DNA of 64,000 nt from Bradymonadales bacterium (GTDB lineage: Bacteria > Myxococcota_A > Bradymonadia > JAFGEP01): NCBI GenBank assembly GCA_016931535.1, contig JAFGEP010000097.1:1-64000 (forward strand), read 5' to 3'. Made by a program: the position numbers and the translations under genes. The notes below the pieces were generated by a model that was not told the DNA's origin, did not search any database, and was given only the letters and a program-made list of their open reading frames with translations. This document shows positions 9,114-18,676 of the stretch, piece after piece; position 1 is the stretch's first letter; each line of letters opens with the position of its first letter.

Positions 9114-10265
9114 ATGACCGAGCGGAGCGAGGAAAACCCACAGCGGGTTGTAGGCAGCGTCGAGGGCGAGCCGGGGCGCAGGCCGGTGCTGGCCTATTAC
9201 TATCCGGCTCACCACGAGGTCGCCGGCCTGAATTGGAACGAATGGAAGCTGGTCCGGAACGCTCGTCCCTGGTTCGAGGGTCACCGCCAACCGGTGGAGC
9301 CGGCCTGGGGATACCTGGTGGACAGCCGCCCCGAGACATTCCTGCGGCAGGCCCGGGCAGCCCTGGAGGCGGGGATCGAGGGATTCATCATCGACAGCCC
9401 CTGGCGGCCGGGGAGGGAGGCGATGTTCGAGCGGATGCACCGCGAGGCGCTTCTGCCCGGCCTGGAAGCGCTGGGGGCCGAGTTTCGGTTTGCCATCATG
9501 TGGGTTCCGGTCTGGCCCCGGGAGCACTTGCCGGCCAGCATGGAGGAACCGGAGCTTGCGGAACCGGAGCGTTACTTTCCCTTCACGGGTGACGACCTGA
9601 CCGCCATGCTGGGCCACTTTCTCGACCCCTACTTGCTCCATCCCTCCTGTTTTTGCGTGAACGGGCGCCCCTTTTTCGTCCTGTTCCACACCTACCGGCT
9701 GCTCGACCAACTGGGCCGGGAGGGGACCATCAAGGCGCTGGCGGCCATGAGGGAGCAGGCCTGTCGGGCCGGTCTTGTGGGGCTGTTTCTGGTCGGCATT
9801 CTGAACCAGGCGACCGACGCGCAGATGCTTACCGGCCTGGGGCTGGATGCCGTCACCAGCCTCATCTGGTGGCCGGAGTGGCGGGGGCCCTGGATACAGG
9901 ACTACCTGGAGCTGGGGCAGGCCCGCATCGCGCAATGGGCGCTCGTCCAGGAGCGGCTGGATGTCCCCTATCTCCCCTCCATCGCCGCAGGATGGGACGC
10001 CACACCGCGCGGTGGGCCTGATTGGGATGGGGTGACCCCCCGTTTTCCCTGGTCACCCATCGTGGTGGGGAACAGCCCGCAGGCTGTGAGCGAGATGCTG
10101 GCTGCGGGGCTCGATTTTTTGGACCGAAATGGCGTGGACCGCAACCTCCCGGTCATGCTGGCCTCCTTCAACGAGTGGAGCGAGGGGCATTTCCTGGAGC
10201 CATCCAACCTCTGGGGAGACGGGCATCTGAAGGCGATCGGCCAGCTCCTCAAGAACCGTGTATGA
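9114..10265 (+). CDS. WbsX / GH99-like glycan-associated protein
   Basis: The 383-aa soluble product starts its fold with PVLAYYYPAHHE and ends it with the diagnostic FNEWSEGHFLEPS. These are the hallmarks of the Glyco_tran_WbsX family, related to GH99. Such proteins sit in O-antigen and capsule clusters and are annotated as glycosyltransferases or endo-mannosidase-like hydrolases; direct biochemical evidence is sparse. ATG 9114 follows GAGGGG by about 12 nt. A TTG at 9102 is an alternative but lies too close to that site. The setting among rhamnose and radical SAM genes supports a glycan role. Confidence 0.8.
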   Translation: MTERSEENPQRVVGSVEGEPGRRPVLAYYYPAHHEVAGLNWNEWKLVRNARPWFEGHRQPVEPAWGYLVDSRPETFLRQARAALEAGIEGFIIDSPWRPGREAMFERMHREALLPGLEALGAEFRFAIMWVPVWPREHLPASMEEPELAEPERYFPFTGDDLTAMLGHFLDPYLLHPSCFCVNGRPFFVLFHTYRLLDQLGREGTIKALAAMREQACRAGLVGLFLVGILNQATDAQMLTGLGLDAVTSLIWWPEWRGPWIQDYLELGQARIAQWALVQERLDVPYLPSIAAGWDATPRGGPDWDGVTPRFPWSPIVVGNSPQAVSEMLAAGLDFLDRNGVDRNLPVMLASFNEWSEGHFLEPSNLWGDGHLKAIGQLLKNRV

Positions 10266-10449
10266 TGAGGAGCGGTAAAGAACCCATGGGCGCCTGCAGC
10301 ATACCGACCTCGGAAACGGTCACTGTGGCTTCCATGATGAGCGCGATGGAGTGAACCATGGGCGCCGGCAGCAGCGGCCGAATGGAGAGAACAGTCCTGC
10401 GCGAACTCGAGTGGCCCATTGCGCCCCTCTGTACCCGAGGAGCCGGCTG

Positions 10450-12021
10450 ATGGCCGGGGTGCTTCTCGTCACAGCGCCCTCCCCCACCCCGACGGCCGGT
10501 CCACCGCTCGGCCTGCAGTACTTGAGTGCCTCCCTGCACCGGGCCAAGGTCGAGGTCACGGTGATGGACCTGGCCTCCCCGCACGGCCCTCGCGGCAGCG
10601 AGGCGTTACGGCGCGCGATCGACGACCAGCGGCCGGAGATCCTGGGGATCACGCTCTACACCGAGACGGCGCTGACGGCCTATCGGATCCTGGAGGAGCT
10701 GGGGCCAAGGCCCCAGATGATCGTGGCGGCCGGGGGCCCCCACGCCACGGCGGTGCCCGAGGAGGCCTTGCAGCACGGCTTCGACCTGGTGGTTCGCGGA
10801 GAAGGCGAGCAGACGCTGGTAGAGCTGGTCGCCGCGCTCAGAAACAAGGTGGACCTGAGTACGGTCGCCGGTCTGACCTTCCGGGATCCGGACGGCACCA
10901 TCCGCTCCACTCCCGATCGGCCGAGAATCGCGGAGCTGGACCAGCTCGCCAGCCCCTCCACCGTACACGAGCTCTTCAGACGCGACTGGTATGTGCAACC
11001 CGAAAGACCGGGAGCGCTCTCCGCCTCCCTGATCACCAGCCGAGGCTGCCCGGGCCGCTGCATCTTCTGCTCCAACTTCATCACCGGCAGACGCTACCGC
11101 TTCCATTCCACCGAGCGGGTGCTCCAGGAGATGCAGGACTGGCAGCGATGGGAGGGCTCGGCGACCTACTTCTTCCACGACGACGCCTTCGCCACCCATC
11201 GCGCGAGGCTACTGGCGCTCTGCCAGGGGATGGAGCGGTTGCCCTTCCGGCCACACTGGTTGTGCGAGACCCGGGCCGACCAGATCGACGTCGAACGCGC
11301 GACCGCCATGGCCCGCGCCGGTTGCACCGCGGTCATCATCGGGATCGAGAGCGGCGACCCGGTGGTGCTGGAGCGGATCGGCAAGGGCATCACCCTGGAT
11401 GAGGCCGAGTCTGCCTTGCGGGTGGTCAAGGAAGCGGGGTTGCGCACCCAGGCCAACTTCATGCTGGGTTTTCCCGACGAAACAACAAAACAGCTGGACA
11501 ACACGCTGGGCTTCATGCAGCGGATCGCGGGTCTGGTCGACGGGTTCAGCTCCATGGGGATCGTGGTCCCCTATCCCGGCACTCCGCTGTACGAGCGGTA
11601 TCACCAGGCGCTCGGCTTCACCCGATGGTGGCTCGACAGATGGCGCATGGACCGGCTCAACGTGAGCTGGAACCCGGAGGAGATGACCAGCCTGGATGCG
11701 GTCTTCGAGCTGCATCGCGCCATGGAAGAAGGGGTGCTGCAGGCTGGATTGGTCCCTTACACCCCCGAGGTTCGCGCCGCTATCCAACGCTGCCTGGAGT
11801 TCCGTCGAGACCACAATCGCGACCGGCTGACGCGAGCGGGCCAGCAAGGGTCATCCTCCCTGGCGCAAGAACAAGGCACGCGCTCTCTGGCGCCATCCGA
11901 GAGCCCGCCAGAACCGCTGCCGGATTCCACAGGGTGTCGTGCAGCATCACCGGACCAGGAAGAGAGGGCATCACCGGACGGAGGTCCGTTTCCTGTCACA
12001 TGGAGAGATGGCAAACCATGA
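10450..12021 (+). CDS. B12-binding-type radical SAM protein
   Basis: The 523-aa product has an N-terminal cobalamin-binding-type Rossmann domain (about 1-150) with the VAAGGPHATA and VVRGEGE motifs seen in BchE/HpnJ-like enzymes. The radical SAM domain follows with CPGRCIFC. Family members do methylations, ring closures and other C-C chemistry. Near the end, FMQRIAG...VPYPGTPLYERY and GFTRWWLD match the enzyme at 18677-20092, so the two are paralogs. ATG 10450 has GAGGAG about 7 nt upstream. Its stop overlaps the rfbC start by four bases (ATGA), so the two genes are translationally coupled. The last 60 residues are low complexity. Confidence 0.88.
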   Translation: MAGVLLVTAPSPTPTAGPPLGLQYLSASLHRAKVEVTVMDLASPHGPRGSEALRRAIDDQRPEILGITLYTETALTAYRILEELGPRPQMIVAAGGPHATAVPEEALQHGFDLVVRGEGEQTLVELVAALRNKVDLSTVAGLTFRDPDGTIRSTPDRPRIAELDQLASPSTVHELFRRDWYVQPERPGALSASLITSRGCPGRCIFCSNFITGRRYRFHSTERVLQEMQDWQRWEGSATYFFHDDAFATHRARLLALCQGMERLPFRPHWLCETRADQIDVERATAMARAGCTAVIIGIESGDPVVLERIGKGITLDEAESALRVVKEAGLRTQANFMLGFPDETTKQLDNTLGFMQRIAGLVDGFSSMGIVVPYPGTPLYERYHQALGFTRWWLDRWRMDRLNVSWNPEEMTSLDAVFELHRAMEEGVLQAGLVPYTPEVRAAIQRCLEFRRDHNRDRLTRAGQQGSSSLAQEQGTRSLAPSESPPEPLPDSTGCRAASPDQEERASPDGGPFPVTWRDGKP

Positions 12022-12575
12022 ATGTAATCACCACCGACATTCCGGAGGTGCTGCTGCTCGAAGCCGAGGTGTTCGAGGACCAGCGGGGGTACCTTTTGGA
12101 GAGCTACTCGCAAAGAAGCTTCCGCAAGGCCGGCATCACCGTCGAGTTCGTGCAGGACAACCTCTCCTTCTCCCGTCGGGGCGTGCTGCGAGGTCTGCAC
12201 TACCAGGTGACCAAACCCCAGGCCAAGCTCGTCACGGTGTTGTCGGGACGCGTGTTCGATGTCGCCGTGGATATCCGGAGAGGCTCACCGACCTTTGGTC
12301 GATGGGTGGCGCTGGAGCTGACGGGCCCCAAGGGGCGGTCCTTGCTGGCCCCCGCCGGCTTTGCCCATGGGATATGCGCCCTGGAAGACGCCCTGGTGCT
12401 CTACAAGATGTCCGAGCTGTTCCACGCCGACCTTGCCAGGGGCATCGCCTGGGACGATCCGGAGCTGTCCATCCCCTGGCCCATCGCCGATCCGCTCCTC
12501 TCCCGCCAAGATCGGCTCTGGCCTTCGCTCGCCGAGGCAGATCTGCTACAAATGCCAAGCGGAAGCTTGCCATGA
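12018..12575 (+). CDS. rfbC: dTDP-4-dehydrorhamnose 3,5-epimerase
   Basis: The 185-aa product matches RmlC throughout: FEDQRGYLLESY near the N-terminus, then FVQDNLSFSRRGVLRGLHYQ with the catalytic His region, GRVFDVAVDIRRGSPTFG, PAGFAHGICAL and WDDPELSIPWP. It catalyses the third step of dTDP-L-rhamnose synthesis, epimerising C3 and C5 of dTDP-4-keto-6-deoxyglucose. The start codon overlaps the stop of the preceding radical SAM gene. With rfbB next and rfbD at 17.6 kb it makes three of the four pathway enzymes; rfbA is not in the window. Confidence 0.95.
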   Translation: MNVITTDIPEVLLLEAEVFEDQRGYLLESYSQRSFRKAGITVEFVQDNLSFSRRGVLRGLHYQVTKPQAKLVTVLSGRVFDVAVDIRRGSPTFGRWVALELTGPKGRSLLAPAGFAHGICALEDALVLYKMSELFHADLARGIAWDDPELSIPWPIADPLLSRQDRLWPSLAEADLLQMPSGSLP

Positions 12576-12669
12576 ACCACCCAGGCGGCCATGTAGTCCC
12601 ATGCGCCGGCAGGCTCTGGACCTCCCCAGGCGATACCGGCTCGACCAGGGAACGAAAGGGGGGCGCCCC

Positions 12670-13743
12670 ATGATCCATGCAGGTCGACGGCCCATCCTGG
12701 TCACCGGTGGCGCCGGCTTCATCGGGACCAACCTGGTGCACATGCTGGTGCTGGAGAAAGGGGTGCCGGTCGTCAACCTGGACCGGCTGACCTACGCAGG
12801 CTGCCACCAGTCTATCTGCGACCTGGAGGGCCACCCCGACCACACCTTCGTCAAGGGAGACATCTGCGACGGCCGGACGGTCCGCGAGTTGCTTTTTGAT
12901 ACCAGGCCAGGTGCCGTCATCCATCTCGCCGCCGAAACTCATGTCGACCGTTCCATCGCCGATCCGGAGGGCTTCGTTCGAACCAACGTGACAGGGACCT
13001 GGCGGCTGCTGGAGGAGACGCGCCGGTACCTGGCCACTCTTGAGGGATCCGAGCAGGGCGCTTTCCGACTGCTGGTCGTCTCAACCGACGAGGTGTTCGG
13101 CGAGCTGGGGGAAGAGGGCTTCTTCTCGGAGTCCAGCCCTTATCGGCCCAGCTCCCCATACTCGGCGAGCAAGGCCGCGGCCGACCATTTTGCTCGGGCC
13201 TATCAGCGCACCTTCGGCCTTCCGGTACTGGTATCCCACAGCAGCAACAACTACGGTCCATACCAGCACCCCGAAAAGCTGATCCCCCGCTCGGTGCTGC
13301 GGGCGCGGAACCGATTGCCCATCGAGGTCTATGGAACGGGCCACAACGTGCGCGACTGGCTGCACGTACGCGACCACTGCGAGGCGCTATGGCTGATCCT
13401 CCAGCGGGGCCGGCCAGGCGTCAGCTTCAATGTCGGTGGAGGGGAGGAAAGAAGGAACCTGGAGGTGGTCGGCGCCATCTGCGACTACCTGGATCGCTTC
13501 CTTCCACCTGACAGGAAGATGGACCCCCCGATCGAACGGTATCGGGAGCTGATCCGGCTGGTCTCGGATCGCCCGGGTCACGACCACCGCTACGCCCTGG
13601 ACACGACGCGCATTCGGCAGGAGCTGGGATGGCTTCCGCAGATCCGCTTCGAGCAGGGGTTGGCAGACACGGTGCGCTGGTATGTGGACCATCCGGATTG
13701 GGTGGCAGCTATACTGTCATCGAAGGCGGCTGAGCCGCGATAG
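12670..13743 (+). CDS. rfbB: dTDP-glucose 4,6-dehydratase
   Basis: The 357-aa extended SDR enzyme has the NAD-binding TGGAGFIGTN at residues 12-21, HLAAETHVDRSI, the catalytic VSTDEVFGELG and YSASKAAADH (Tyr/Lys pair), and SNNYGPYQHPEKLIP. All are diagnostic of RmlB. It converts dTDP-glucose to dTDP-4-keto-6-deoxyglucose. ATG 12670 follows AAAGGGGGG at good spacing. A 94-bp gap separates it from rfbC. Confidence 0.95.
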   Translation: MIHAGRRPILVTGGAGFIGTNLVHMLVLEKGVPVVNLDRLTYAGCHQSICDLEGHPDHTFVKGDICDGRTVRELLFDTRPGAVIHLAAETHVDRSIADPEGFVRTNVTGTWRLLEETRRYLATLEGSEQGAFRLLVVSTDEVFGELGEEGFFSESSPYRPSSPYSASKAAADHFARAYQRTFGLPVLVSHSSNNYGPYQHPEKLIPRSVLRARNRLPIEVYGTGHNVRDWLHVRDHCEALWLILQRGRPGVSFNVGGGEERRNLEVVGAICDYLDRFLPPDRKMDPPIERYRELIRLVSDRPGHDHRYALDTTRIRQELGWLPQIRFEQGLADTVRWYVDHPDWVAAILSSKAAEPR

Positions 13744-13802
13744 GAGCGCCTCGGCCCGACTGGTCGAGCCGACAAGCCGGCAGGGGCATCTGACGAGGTT
13801 TC

Positions 13803-15563
13803 ATGAAGCGCATCGCTGTACTCTGCGCCCATCCCACCCTGGACACCCCCCCGCTGGGGTTGGGGATGTGCCTGGCCAATGCCCGGCGGCAGCTCGACGA
13901 ACGGCTCTTCGACCTCGGCCCTCGTTTCGCCAGCGATCGGAACGAGCTGACCGCAAGCCTGTCGGGTGTCGCCGTCAACGTCTTGCTCTGCTCGGACAAC
14001 GTACTGGGGCAGGAGCTGAACCTGGAGCTCTCCAGGTTGGCCAAGGCGCTGGACCCCGACTGCATCACCATCCACGGAGGGCCGGGCGTCCCCGCTCGTC
14101 CCGCCGCCTGCGAGGCTTTCCTGCGGGCCCACCCGGAGGTGGACTTCGCCGTGCGCGGGGAAGGGGAGATCGCTTTGGTCGAGCTGCTGCAGGCGATCCA
14201 GCGCGGGACCGCGCGAACCGACGAGATCGCGGGTGTCAGCGCCATGGTGGGGGATCGCTTCGTCCGACACCCGGATCGACCGCCCATCCAGGAGCTGGGC
14301 CAGCTGCCCTCGGCGTATACCAGCGGGATATTCGATGGGCTGGATGCCGAGCGCTGGCGCTACGCCGCCGTGGAGACCAACCGGGATTGCCCCTATCGTT
14401 GTGCCTTCTGCAGCTGGCAATACTTCAGTCGAGGCAGGGTGCGGACCTTTCCCCTCGACCGGGTGCGTGCCGAGCTGGAGTGGGTGGCCGATCACCAGAT
14501 CCTGTCGTTGTTCATGGCCGACTCCAACTTCGGCCTGCTGGAGCGGGACGTGGAGATCGCGCAGCTGATCTGCCAGGTGAAGCGGGAACGATCCTGGCCT
14601 CGCCTGGTGATGGTCGAGTACGCCAAGCGGCCGGTGGAGCGCCTGGCCCGCATCGCCGAGATCTTCGCCGCCTCGGAACTGGCGCATGGCGGTGCCGTTT
14701 CCATCCAAACCCGCGATCCGCACACCTTGAGCGTGGTCGGTCGCCAGAACATCAGCACCGAGGACTACGACCTGTTGGAGCAGCGGTTCGTCCAGCTCGG
14801 ACTGGATGCCCACACCTTCCTGATGCTGGGGCTGCCCGGAGCCACCGTTGCCAGCTTCAAGAGAGATCTGGCCCACTACTTCGACCGACCCTCGGTGGTG
14901 CTGATCTTCCGGACCATGCTGCTGCCCAACAGCCCGATGGCCGCCCCCGAGTTCATCAGCCAACACGGTATCGAGGTCGACGGGGAGGGATTCGTGGCCG
15001 CCACCGCCACCCTGACTCGAGGCGGGATGGCGGAGATGCTCAGGCTGGCCTGTCTGTTCGATGCGGTGCACAACAACGGGATCCTGCGGGTTCCCTTGCG
15101 CTGGCTGCAATGGGATCGGGGCATCGACCCGATCGAGCTGATGCACGAGCTGGCCCGCGACCCCGAGTTGACCCAGCGAATTCCACAACTCGGCATCGTG
15201 CTCGATGGAGCCAGACAGGCCATCATCGGGCGCAGCGAGGTTCTGGCTCGTTTACCCCGCAACCGCCAGGCCTGGATCGATCTGAACGAACGGTTCGCCA
15301 CCTGGCTGGAAGACCACCACAACATTGAGAAGGACCAGGTGTTGCGGACCGTGCTCGAAGCCCAGACGGCGGTGATGCCAGCCGACGAGCTGCGATACCC
15401 TCTATCGATCCGGCTCGACCACGACCTGGTCGCCTGGTACCGCGAGCGGTTGGAAGGGGGGCATCGCCCGTTGCAGGCGTTCGGTCCCGGATCGCTGGAG
15501 GTGGACCACCCCGCCTCCCGAGGATTCTCCTGGGAGCTGCAGTCGGCTCTGAGGAGATGGTAG
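13803..15563 (+). CDS. B12-binding-type radical SAM protein
   Basis: The 586-aa product opens with a Rossmann-like segment (KRIAVLCAHPTLDTPPLGLGM) and the HGGPG and VRGEGE motifs of the cobalamin-binding domain (to about residue 150). The radical SAM domain follows with CPYRCAFC. The C-terminal 200 residues include a region seen in this enzyme class and end WELQSALRRW. It is more diverged from the other two B12-type proteins than they are from each other. ATG 13803 has GAGG 5 nt upstream. It ends the plus-strand run that includes rfbC and rfbB. A methyltransferase or radical rearrangement role is likely, but the substrate is unknown. Confidence 0.87.
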   Translation: MKRIAVLCAHPTLDTPPLGLGMCLANARRQLDERLFDLGPRFASDRNELTASLSGVAVNVLLCSDNVLGQELNLELSRLAKALDPDCITIHGGPGVPARPAACEAFLRAHPEVDFAVRGEGEIALVELLQAIQRGTARTDEIAGVSAMVGDRFVRHPDRPPIQELGQLPSAYTSGIFDGLDAERWRYAAVETNRDCPYRCAFCSWQYFSRGRVRTFPLDRVRAELEWVADHQILSLFMADSNFGLLERDVEIAQLICQVKRERSWPRLVMVEYAKRPVERLARIAEIFAASELAHGGAVSIQTRDPHTLSVVGRQNISTEDYDLLEQRFVQLGLDAHTFLMLGLPGATVASFKRDLAHYFDRPSVVLIFRTMLLPNSPMAAPEFISQHGIEVDGEGFVAATATLTRGGMAEMLRLACLFDAVHNNGILRVPLRWLQWDRGIDPIELMHELARDPELTQRIPQLGIVLDGARQAIIGRSEVLARLPRNRQAWIDLNERFATWLEDHHNIEKDQVLRTVLEAQTAVMPADELRYPLSIRLDHDLVAWYRERLEGGHRPLQAFGPGSLEVDHPASRGFSWELQSALRRW

Positions 15564-15645
15564 TTCTCGCAGTGTGCATACCGGAAGAGGAGTGGTCCCG
15601 AGCGGCGCCGAGAGCGGCCAGCCACCCTCTCATGACCGTCAGCGG

Positions 15646-16521
15646 TCAGCTGGCCACCGCAAAGTACCCCGCCAGCCCCGACCGCAGACATTCGGCACAG
15701 AAGCGGTTGGCCTGCTTTACCGAGATCAGCTCCGCGACCGACTGGACCTCGGTCACCAGCCGGTCCAGCAGGATCTTGCCGCCGCAGCAGGTCATCAGGC
15801 GGCCGTCGCAGTCAACCACGATGTCGGCCAGCATGTGGCAACGCCCCGGTGTGAGCCTGTGCTCGATATCCTCCCGGGCCTGGCGAAGCGAAGCGTAGAG
15901 GACCTGCCAGGCCTGCTCGGGGACGTCTTGCCCCAAGAGGATGCGGTGGACATCCTCCACGTTGGTCACATAGTAGCGGGTGGGACTGAACCGGATCCGT
16001 CGTTGGCGGCAGTAGGCCTCAACGGGCTCGACCTGCGCAGTATTGAAGAGATGGAGGCCGAGCACCCAATCCAGCGAGATGGGGCTTACGACGTCATCCC
16101 TGGCCTGAATCAGACGATCAATGTTGGCCAGAACCCGTTCGAGATCGCCGCCACGGTGGTACAGACGGTAGACATCGGGATCCAGCCCGCTCACGGAGAG
16201 GAGCAGCACATCGACGGAGGAGACGATGGAACGGGCCAGATCGACGCTCAGGTCACCGTTCATGTTGGAGGACAGGCAGAAGGTCACCTGCGGGTATCTT
16301 GTGGTCAGCTCCAGAAACCCGGACAGCTGTGGGTAGAGCAGCGGTTCGCCCCAGTTGAAGGCGCCAACCAGGTCCACGCCCAGGGTACCGATGCAATGGT
16401 CGAGGATGGCGGTGCATCGGTCCAGCGACATCACCTGACCCGTGCCACCATAAAGGCCGTGGTAGCAGGAAGGGCAGGATAGCTGGCAGCGATCGATGAG
16501 ATCGAAGTAGAGCGGTCTCAT
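15646..16521 (-). CDS. Radical SAM protein with SPASM-like C-terminal Cys cluster
   Basis: The 291-aa product begins almost at the cluster motif (FDLIDRCQLSCPSC). It has FNWGEPLLYP as the GGE-equivalent and a C-terminal Cys set (CHML, CDG, TCCGG, CAEC) that resembles a SPASM/twitch auxiliary cluster. It lies on the strand opposite the rfb genes, downstream of the methyltransferase with a gap of about 45 bp, so the two are probably one operon. Similar short rSAM/SPASM proteins occur in sugar and peptide modification clusters. The substrate is unknown. Confidence 0.85.
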   Translation of the reverse strand: MRPLYFDLIDRCQLSCPSCYHGLYGGTGQVMSLDRCTAILDHCIGTLGVDLVGAFNWGEPLLYPQLSGFLELTTRYPQVTFCLSSNMNGDLSVDLARSIVSSVDVLLLSVSGLDPDVYRLYHRGGDLERVLANIDRLIQARDDVVSPISLDWVLGLHLFNTAQVEPVEAYCRQRRIRFSPTRYYVTNVEDVHRILLGQDVPEQAWQVLYASLRQAREDIEHRLTPGRCHMLADIVVDCDGRLMTCCGGKILLDRLVTEVQSVAELISVKQANRFCAECLRSGLAGYFAVAS

Positions 16522-16566
16522 GGGAGCCTGCCTGTCAAGACCGATCGGTTGGAGGGCGATGCCGGT

Positions 16567-17352
16567 TCAGGTGGTGGGCACATCTTGCAGTCCGGGTTGG
16601 GCCGTGCCGGCACGGACCAGAAACAGGTGCTGCACGGTGAGCAGGTCGGACACATCCTGGGGAGCGAAGGGGTGATGGCCCAGCAGATCGGCAAGCTCAC
16701 GGCTGCAATCCTGCCCGTCCACCCATTGTTGGCGAATACTCTGGAAAGCCGCCAGCACCTCCTCATCCGGACCGTGGTCCCCCATGGTGGCGCGGTAGAA
16801 GGACTCATCATGGCGGATGGCATCTTCCCTTTCGACGACCAGGTGCAGCTTCTGGAACGCCTCCAGGATGCTCGAACGGGTGAAGAAGCGCAGGTGCGTG
16901 TCATCGAGCAGCCCAAAGCGGGTGTAGCTCCAGTCACCTCGGATCAAGGCGGCGATGAGCACCAGGTTGCGCACGTTGGGAAGCGAGATCACCATGCGGC
17001 CGCCACCAGACAGCAGGCGGAGTTGGCGCTCGACCAGGGTCCAGGGCTGTACCAGGTGCTCCAACACGTCCCCGTACAGGATGTAGTCGAAGAAACCCAG
17101 GTACTCGGTCAGCTCCAGCTCCTCCACATCGCCACACAGGACCCGGTCGACCCGTTTTCGCGCCAACTCGGCGGCGGTTGCCACCCGCTCTACCCCGACC
17201 GTGAAGCTGGCCTTGCCGATACCCTTGAGGTGAGCGAGCTGGAACCCCTGGGCACAACCGACCTCCAGGATGCGGTGAGGCCCGTCCTCGATCATGGCCA
17301 CCATGGCCGGACTGAACGTGTCTCCGTAGTTCTTCTCTTCGCCGGTTGTCAT
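16567..17352 (-). CDS. Class I SAM-dependent methyltransferase
   Basis: The 261-aa protein has motif I ILEVGCAQGFQ (residues 28-38), an acidic residue in VGVERV, and FDYILYGDVLEHLVQPW, the Methyltransf_23/11 pattern with DVLEH. SLPNVRN and FTRSSILEAFQ are common in cluster-encoded sugar or natural-product methyltransferases. It heads a two-gene minus-strand unit with the SPASM-like radical SAM gene. The substrate is unknown; a sugar or lipid intermediate of the surrounding cluster is a reasonable guess. Confidence 0.85.
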   Translation of the reverse strand: MTTGEEKNYGDTFSPAMVAMIEDGPHRILEVGCAQGFQLAHLKGIGKASFTVGVERVATAAELARKRVDRVLCGDVEELELTEYLGFFDYILYGDVLEHLVQPWTLVERQLRLLSGGGRMVISLPNVRNLVLIAALIRGDWSYTRFGLLDDTHLRFFTRSSILEAFQKLHLVVEREDAIRHDESFYRATMGDHGPDEEVLAAFQSIRQQWVDGQDCSRELADLLGHHPFAPQDVSDLLTVQHLFLVRAGTAQPGLQDVPTT

Positions 17353-17386
17353 TGTCGTCCACCGAGGCGAGGCACCGTTTGGCTGA

Positions 17387-17478
17387 TATATGTCACGCCC
17401 TTTCAGGGCTCAGGTCGATTCAAACTCCCGCTCCCAGGGCTTCGCCCTGGGCTGGTATGTACCACCCCTCCGGGGTGT
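17387..17478. repeat. Two-hairpin intergenic repeat, copy B, plus a third hairpin
   Basis: Read on the minus strand, this copy has the CCCAGGGCGAAGCCCTGGG hairpin, a diverged linker and the GCCCTGAAAGGGC hairpin, as at positions 1-85 but inverted. A further hairpin CACCCCTCCGGGGTG lies next to it at about 17,463-17,477. The copy lies in the 293-bp gap between the methyltransferase start (17352) and the rfbD end (17646). The same gap also has an inverted pair GAGACTCTT / AAGAGTCTC at about 17,480 and 17,551. Confidence 0.7.
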
Positions 17479-17645
17479 AGAGACTCTTGACCTCACCTGG
17501 AGCCGATCACCAAGGCGGCCGAGTCGGTCGAGCTGCCGCAGGGGGGTAGAGAAGAGTCTCGGTCTCGCCTGGACGGGGCCCAACCGCTCGTGTCTGTCCC
17601 ATTCAAAACGAGTGCCGACCATTACTACGACTCTCCTTTCTCGTT

Positions 17646-18515
17646 TCACCCGCCACCTGCCCCGATCTCCTTCAGGAATCGCCGGGTCGCGTCGATCCAG
17701 TCGGGGATCTCCCGCCCGATGGTCTCCTTCAGCGGGAAGGGGTCCATGGCAGAAAAGCGGGGGCGTGGTGCCGCATCGGGGAAGGCGCTGCTGTCGACCG
17801 CTTCGACCGGAACGGGCAATCCGGCCATTGCGACGATGGTTCTGACCCATTCCAGGCGGCTGCAGAAGGTTCCGCTGGTCACGTGGTACAGCCCGTAGGC
17901 GCCGGTCTCCAACAGGTCGAGGACAGCCGGCGCCAGGTCGGAGGCGTAGGTCGGGCACGAGACCTGGTCGGTCACGTAGCGGAGGGTCTGCCCCTGTTGA
18001 GCCTGGCGCAGCACGCGGGTGACAAGGTTCTCTTTGCCATGGCCGAACACCCAGCTCAGGCGAACCAGGTAGAAACGGGTCGTCAAGAAGCAGACGAGCT
18101 GCTCACCCAGCCGCTTGCTGTGTCCGTAGCGGTTGAGGGGACGGGGTTGGTCGGCGATGGTGTAGGGCGTGTCCTTTGCTCCATCGAAGACGTAGTCGGT
18201 GCTGAAGTGGACCAGGGGAACACCCTGCTCCTGGGCGGCGATGGCCAGGTTCCGCGGGCCGATGCCGTTGACCAGACAGGCTTCGGCAAACTGGGACTCG
18301 GCACGGTCCACCGCGTTGTAGGCGGCGCAGTTGATGATGGCGTCCGGTTTCAGATCGGCGACACAGCGGCGTACCAGCGCCAGATGCCTGATGTCGAGGG
18401 TCGAACGGTCCAGAGCGGTCGCCGCGGTTCCCCGCTTCTGGCACTCGGAGCGGAGGGCGCGGGCCAGCTGCCCATCGGCGCCGGTGATCAGGAGATGTCG
18501 GGACGACGTGACCAT
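17646..18515 (-). CDS. rfbD: dTDP-4-dehydrorhamnose reductase
   Basis: The 289-aa short-chain dehydrogenase has LLITGADGQLARAL (NADPH site), INCAAYNAVDRAE, HFSTDYVFDGAKDTPYT and the catalytic YGHSKRLGE, all typical of RmlD. It performs the last step to dTDP-L-rhamnose. ATG 18515 was chosen because the fold starts there; the upstream in-frame start at 18578 is TTG, and no strong ribosome binding site is visible for either. It is in the same cluster as rfbB/rfbC but on the opposite strand. Confidence 0.93.
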   Translation of the reverse strand: MVTSSRHLLITGADGQLARALRSECQKRGTAATALDRSTLDIRHLALVRRCVADLKPDAIINCAAYNAVDRAESQFAEACLVNGIGPRNLAIAAQEQGVPLVHFSTDYVFDGAKDTPYTIADQPRPLNRYGHSKRLGEQLVCFLTTRFYLVRLSWVFGHGKENLVTRVLRQAQQGQTLRYVTDQVSCPTYASDLAPAVLDLLETGAYGLYHVTSGTFCSRLEWVRTIVAMAGLPVPVEAVDSSAFPDAAPRPRFSAMDPFPLKETIGREIPDWIDATRRFLKEIGAGGG

Positions 18516-18676
18516 CTGGGTGCTCGAGTACCCCACCTCGGAGATCGACAACCTATCGGCAGCCCCCAGGGACGTCAATCCGGGTGAGCGGTGGCTGCCC
18601 TCTCTCGGTCATGGCGGATACACCCCGTGTGGATGCTCGCGGAGGAGGAAGGGGATCGGGTTGTCGCCACCCTCCG

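Noticed and set aside
17404..17432. A tRNA T-arm-like string (GGTCGATTCAAACTCC)
   Set aside because: No acceptor, D-arm or anticodon arm can be built around it; it is the variable linker of the hairpin repeat.
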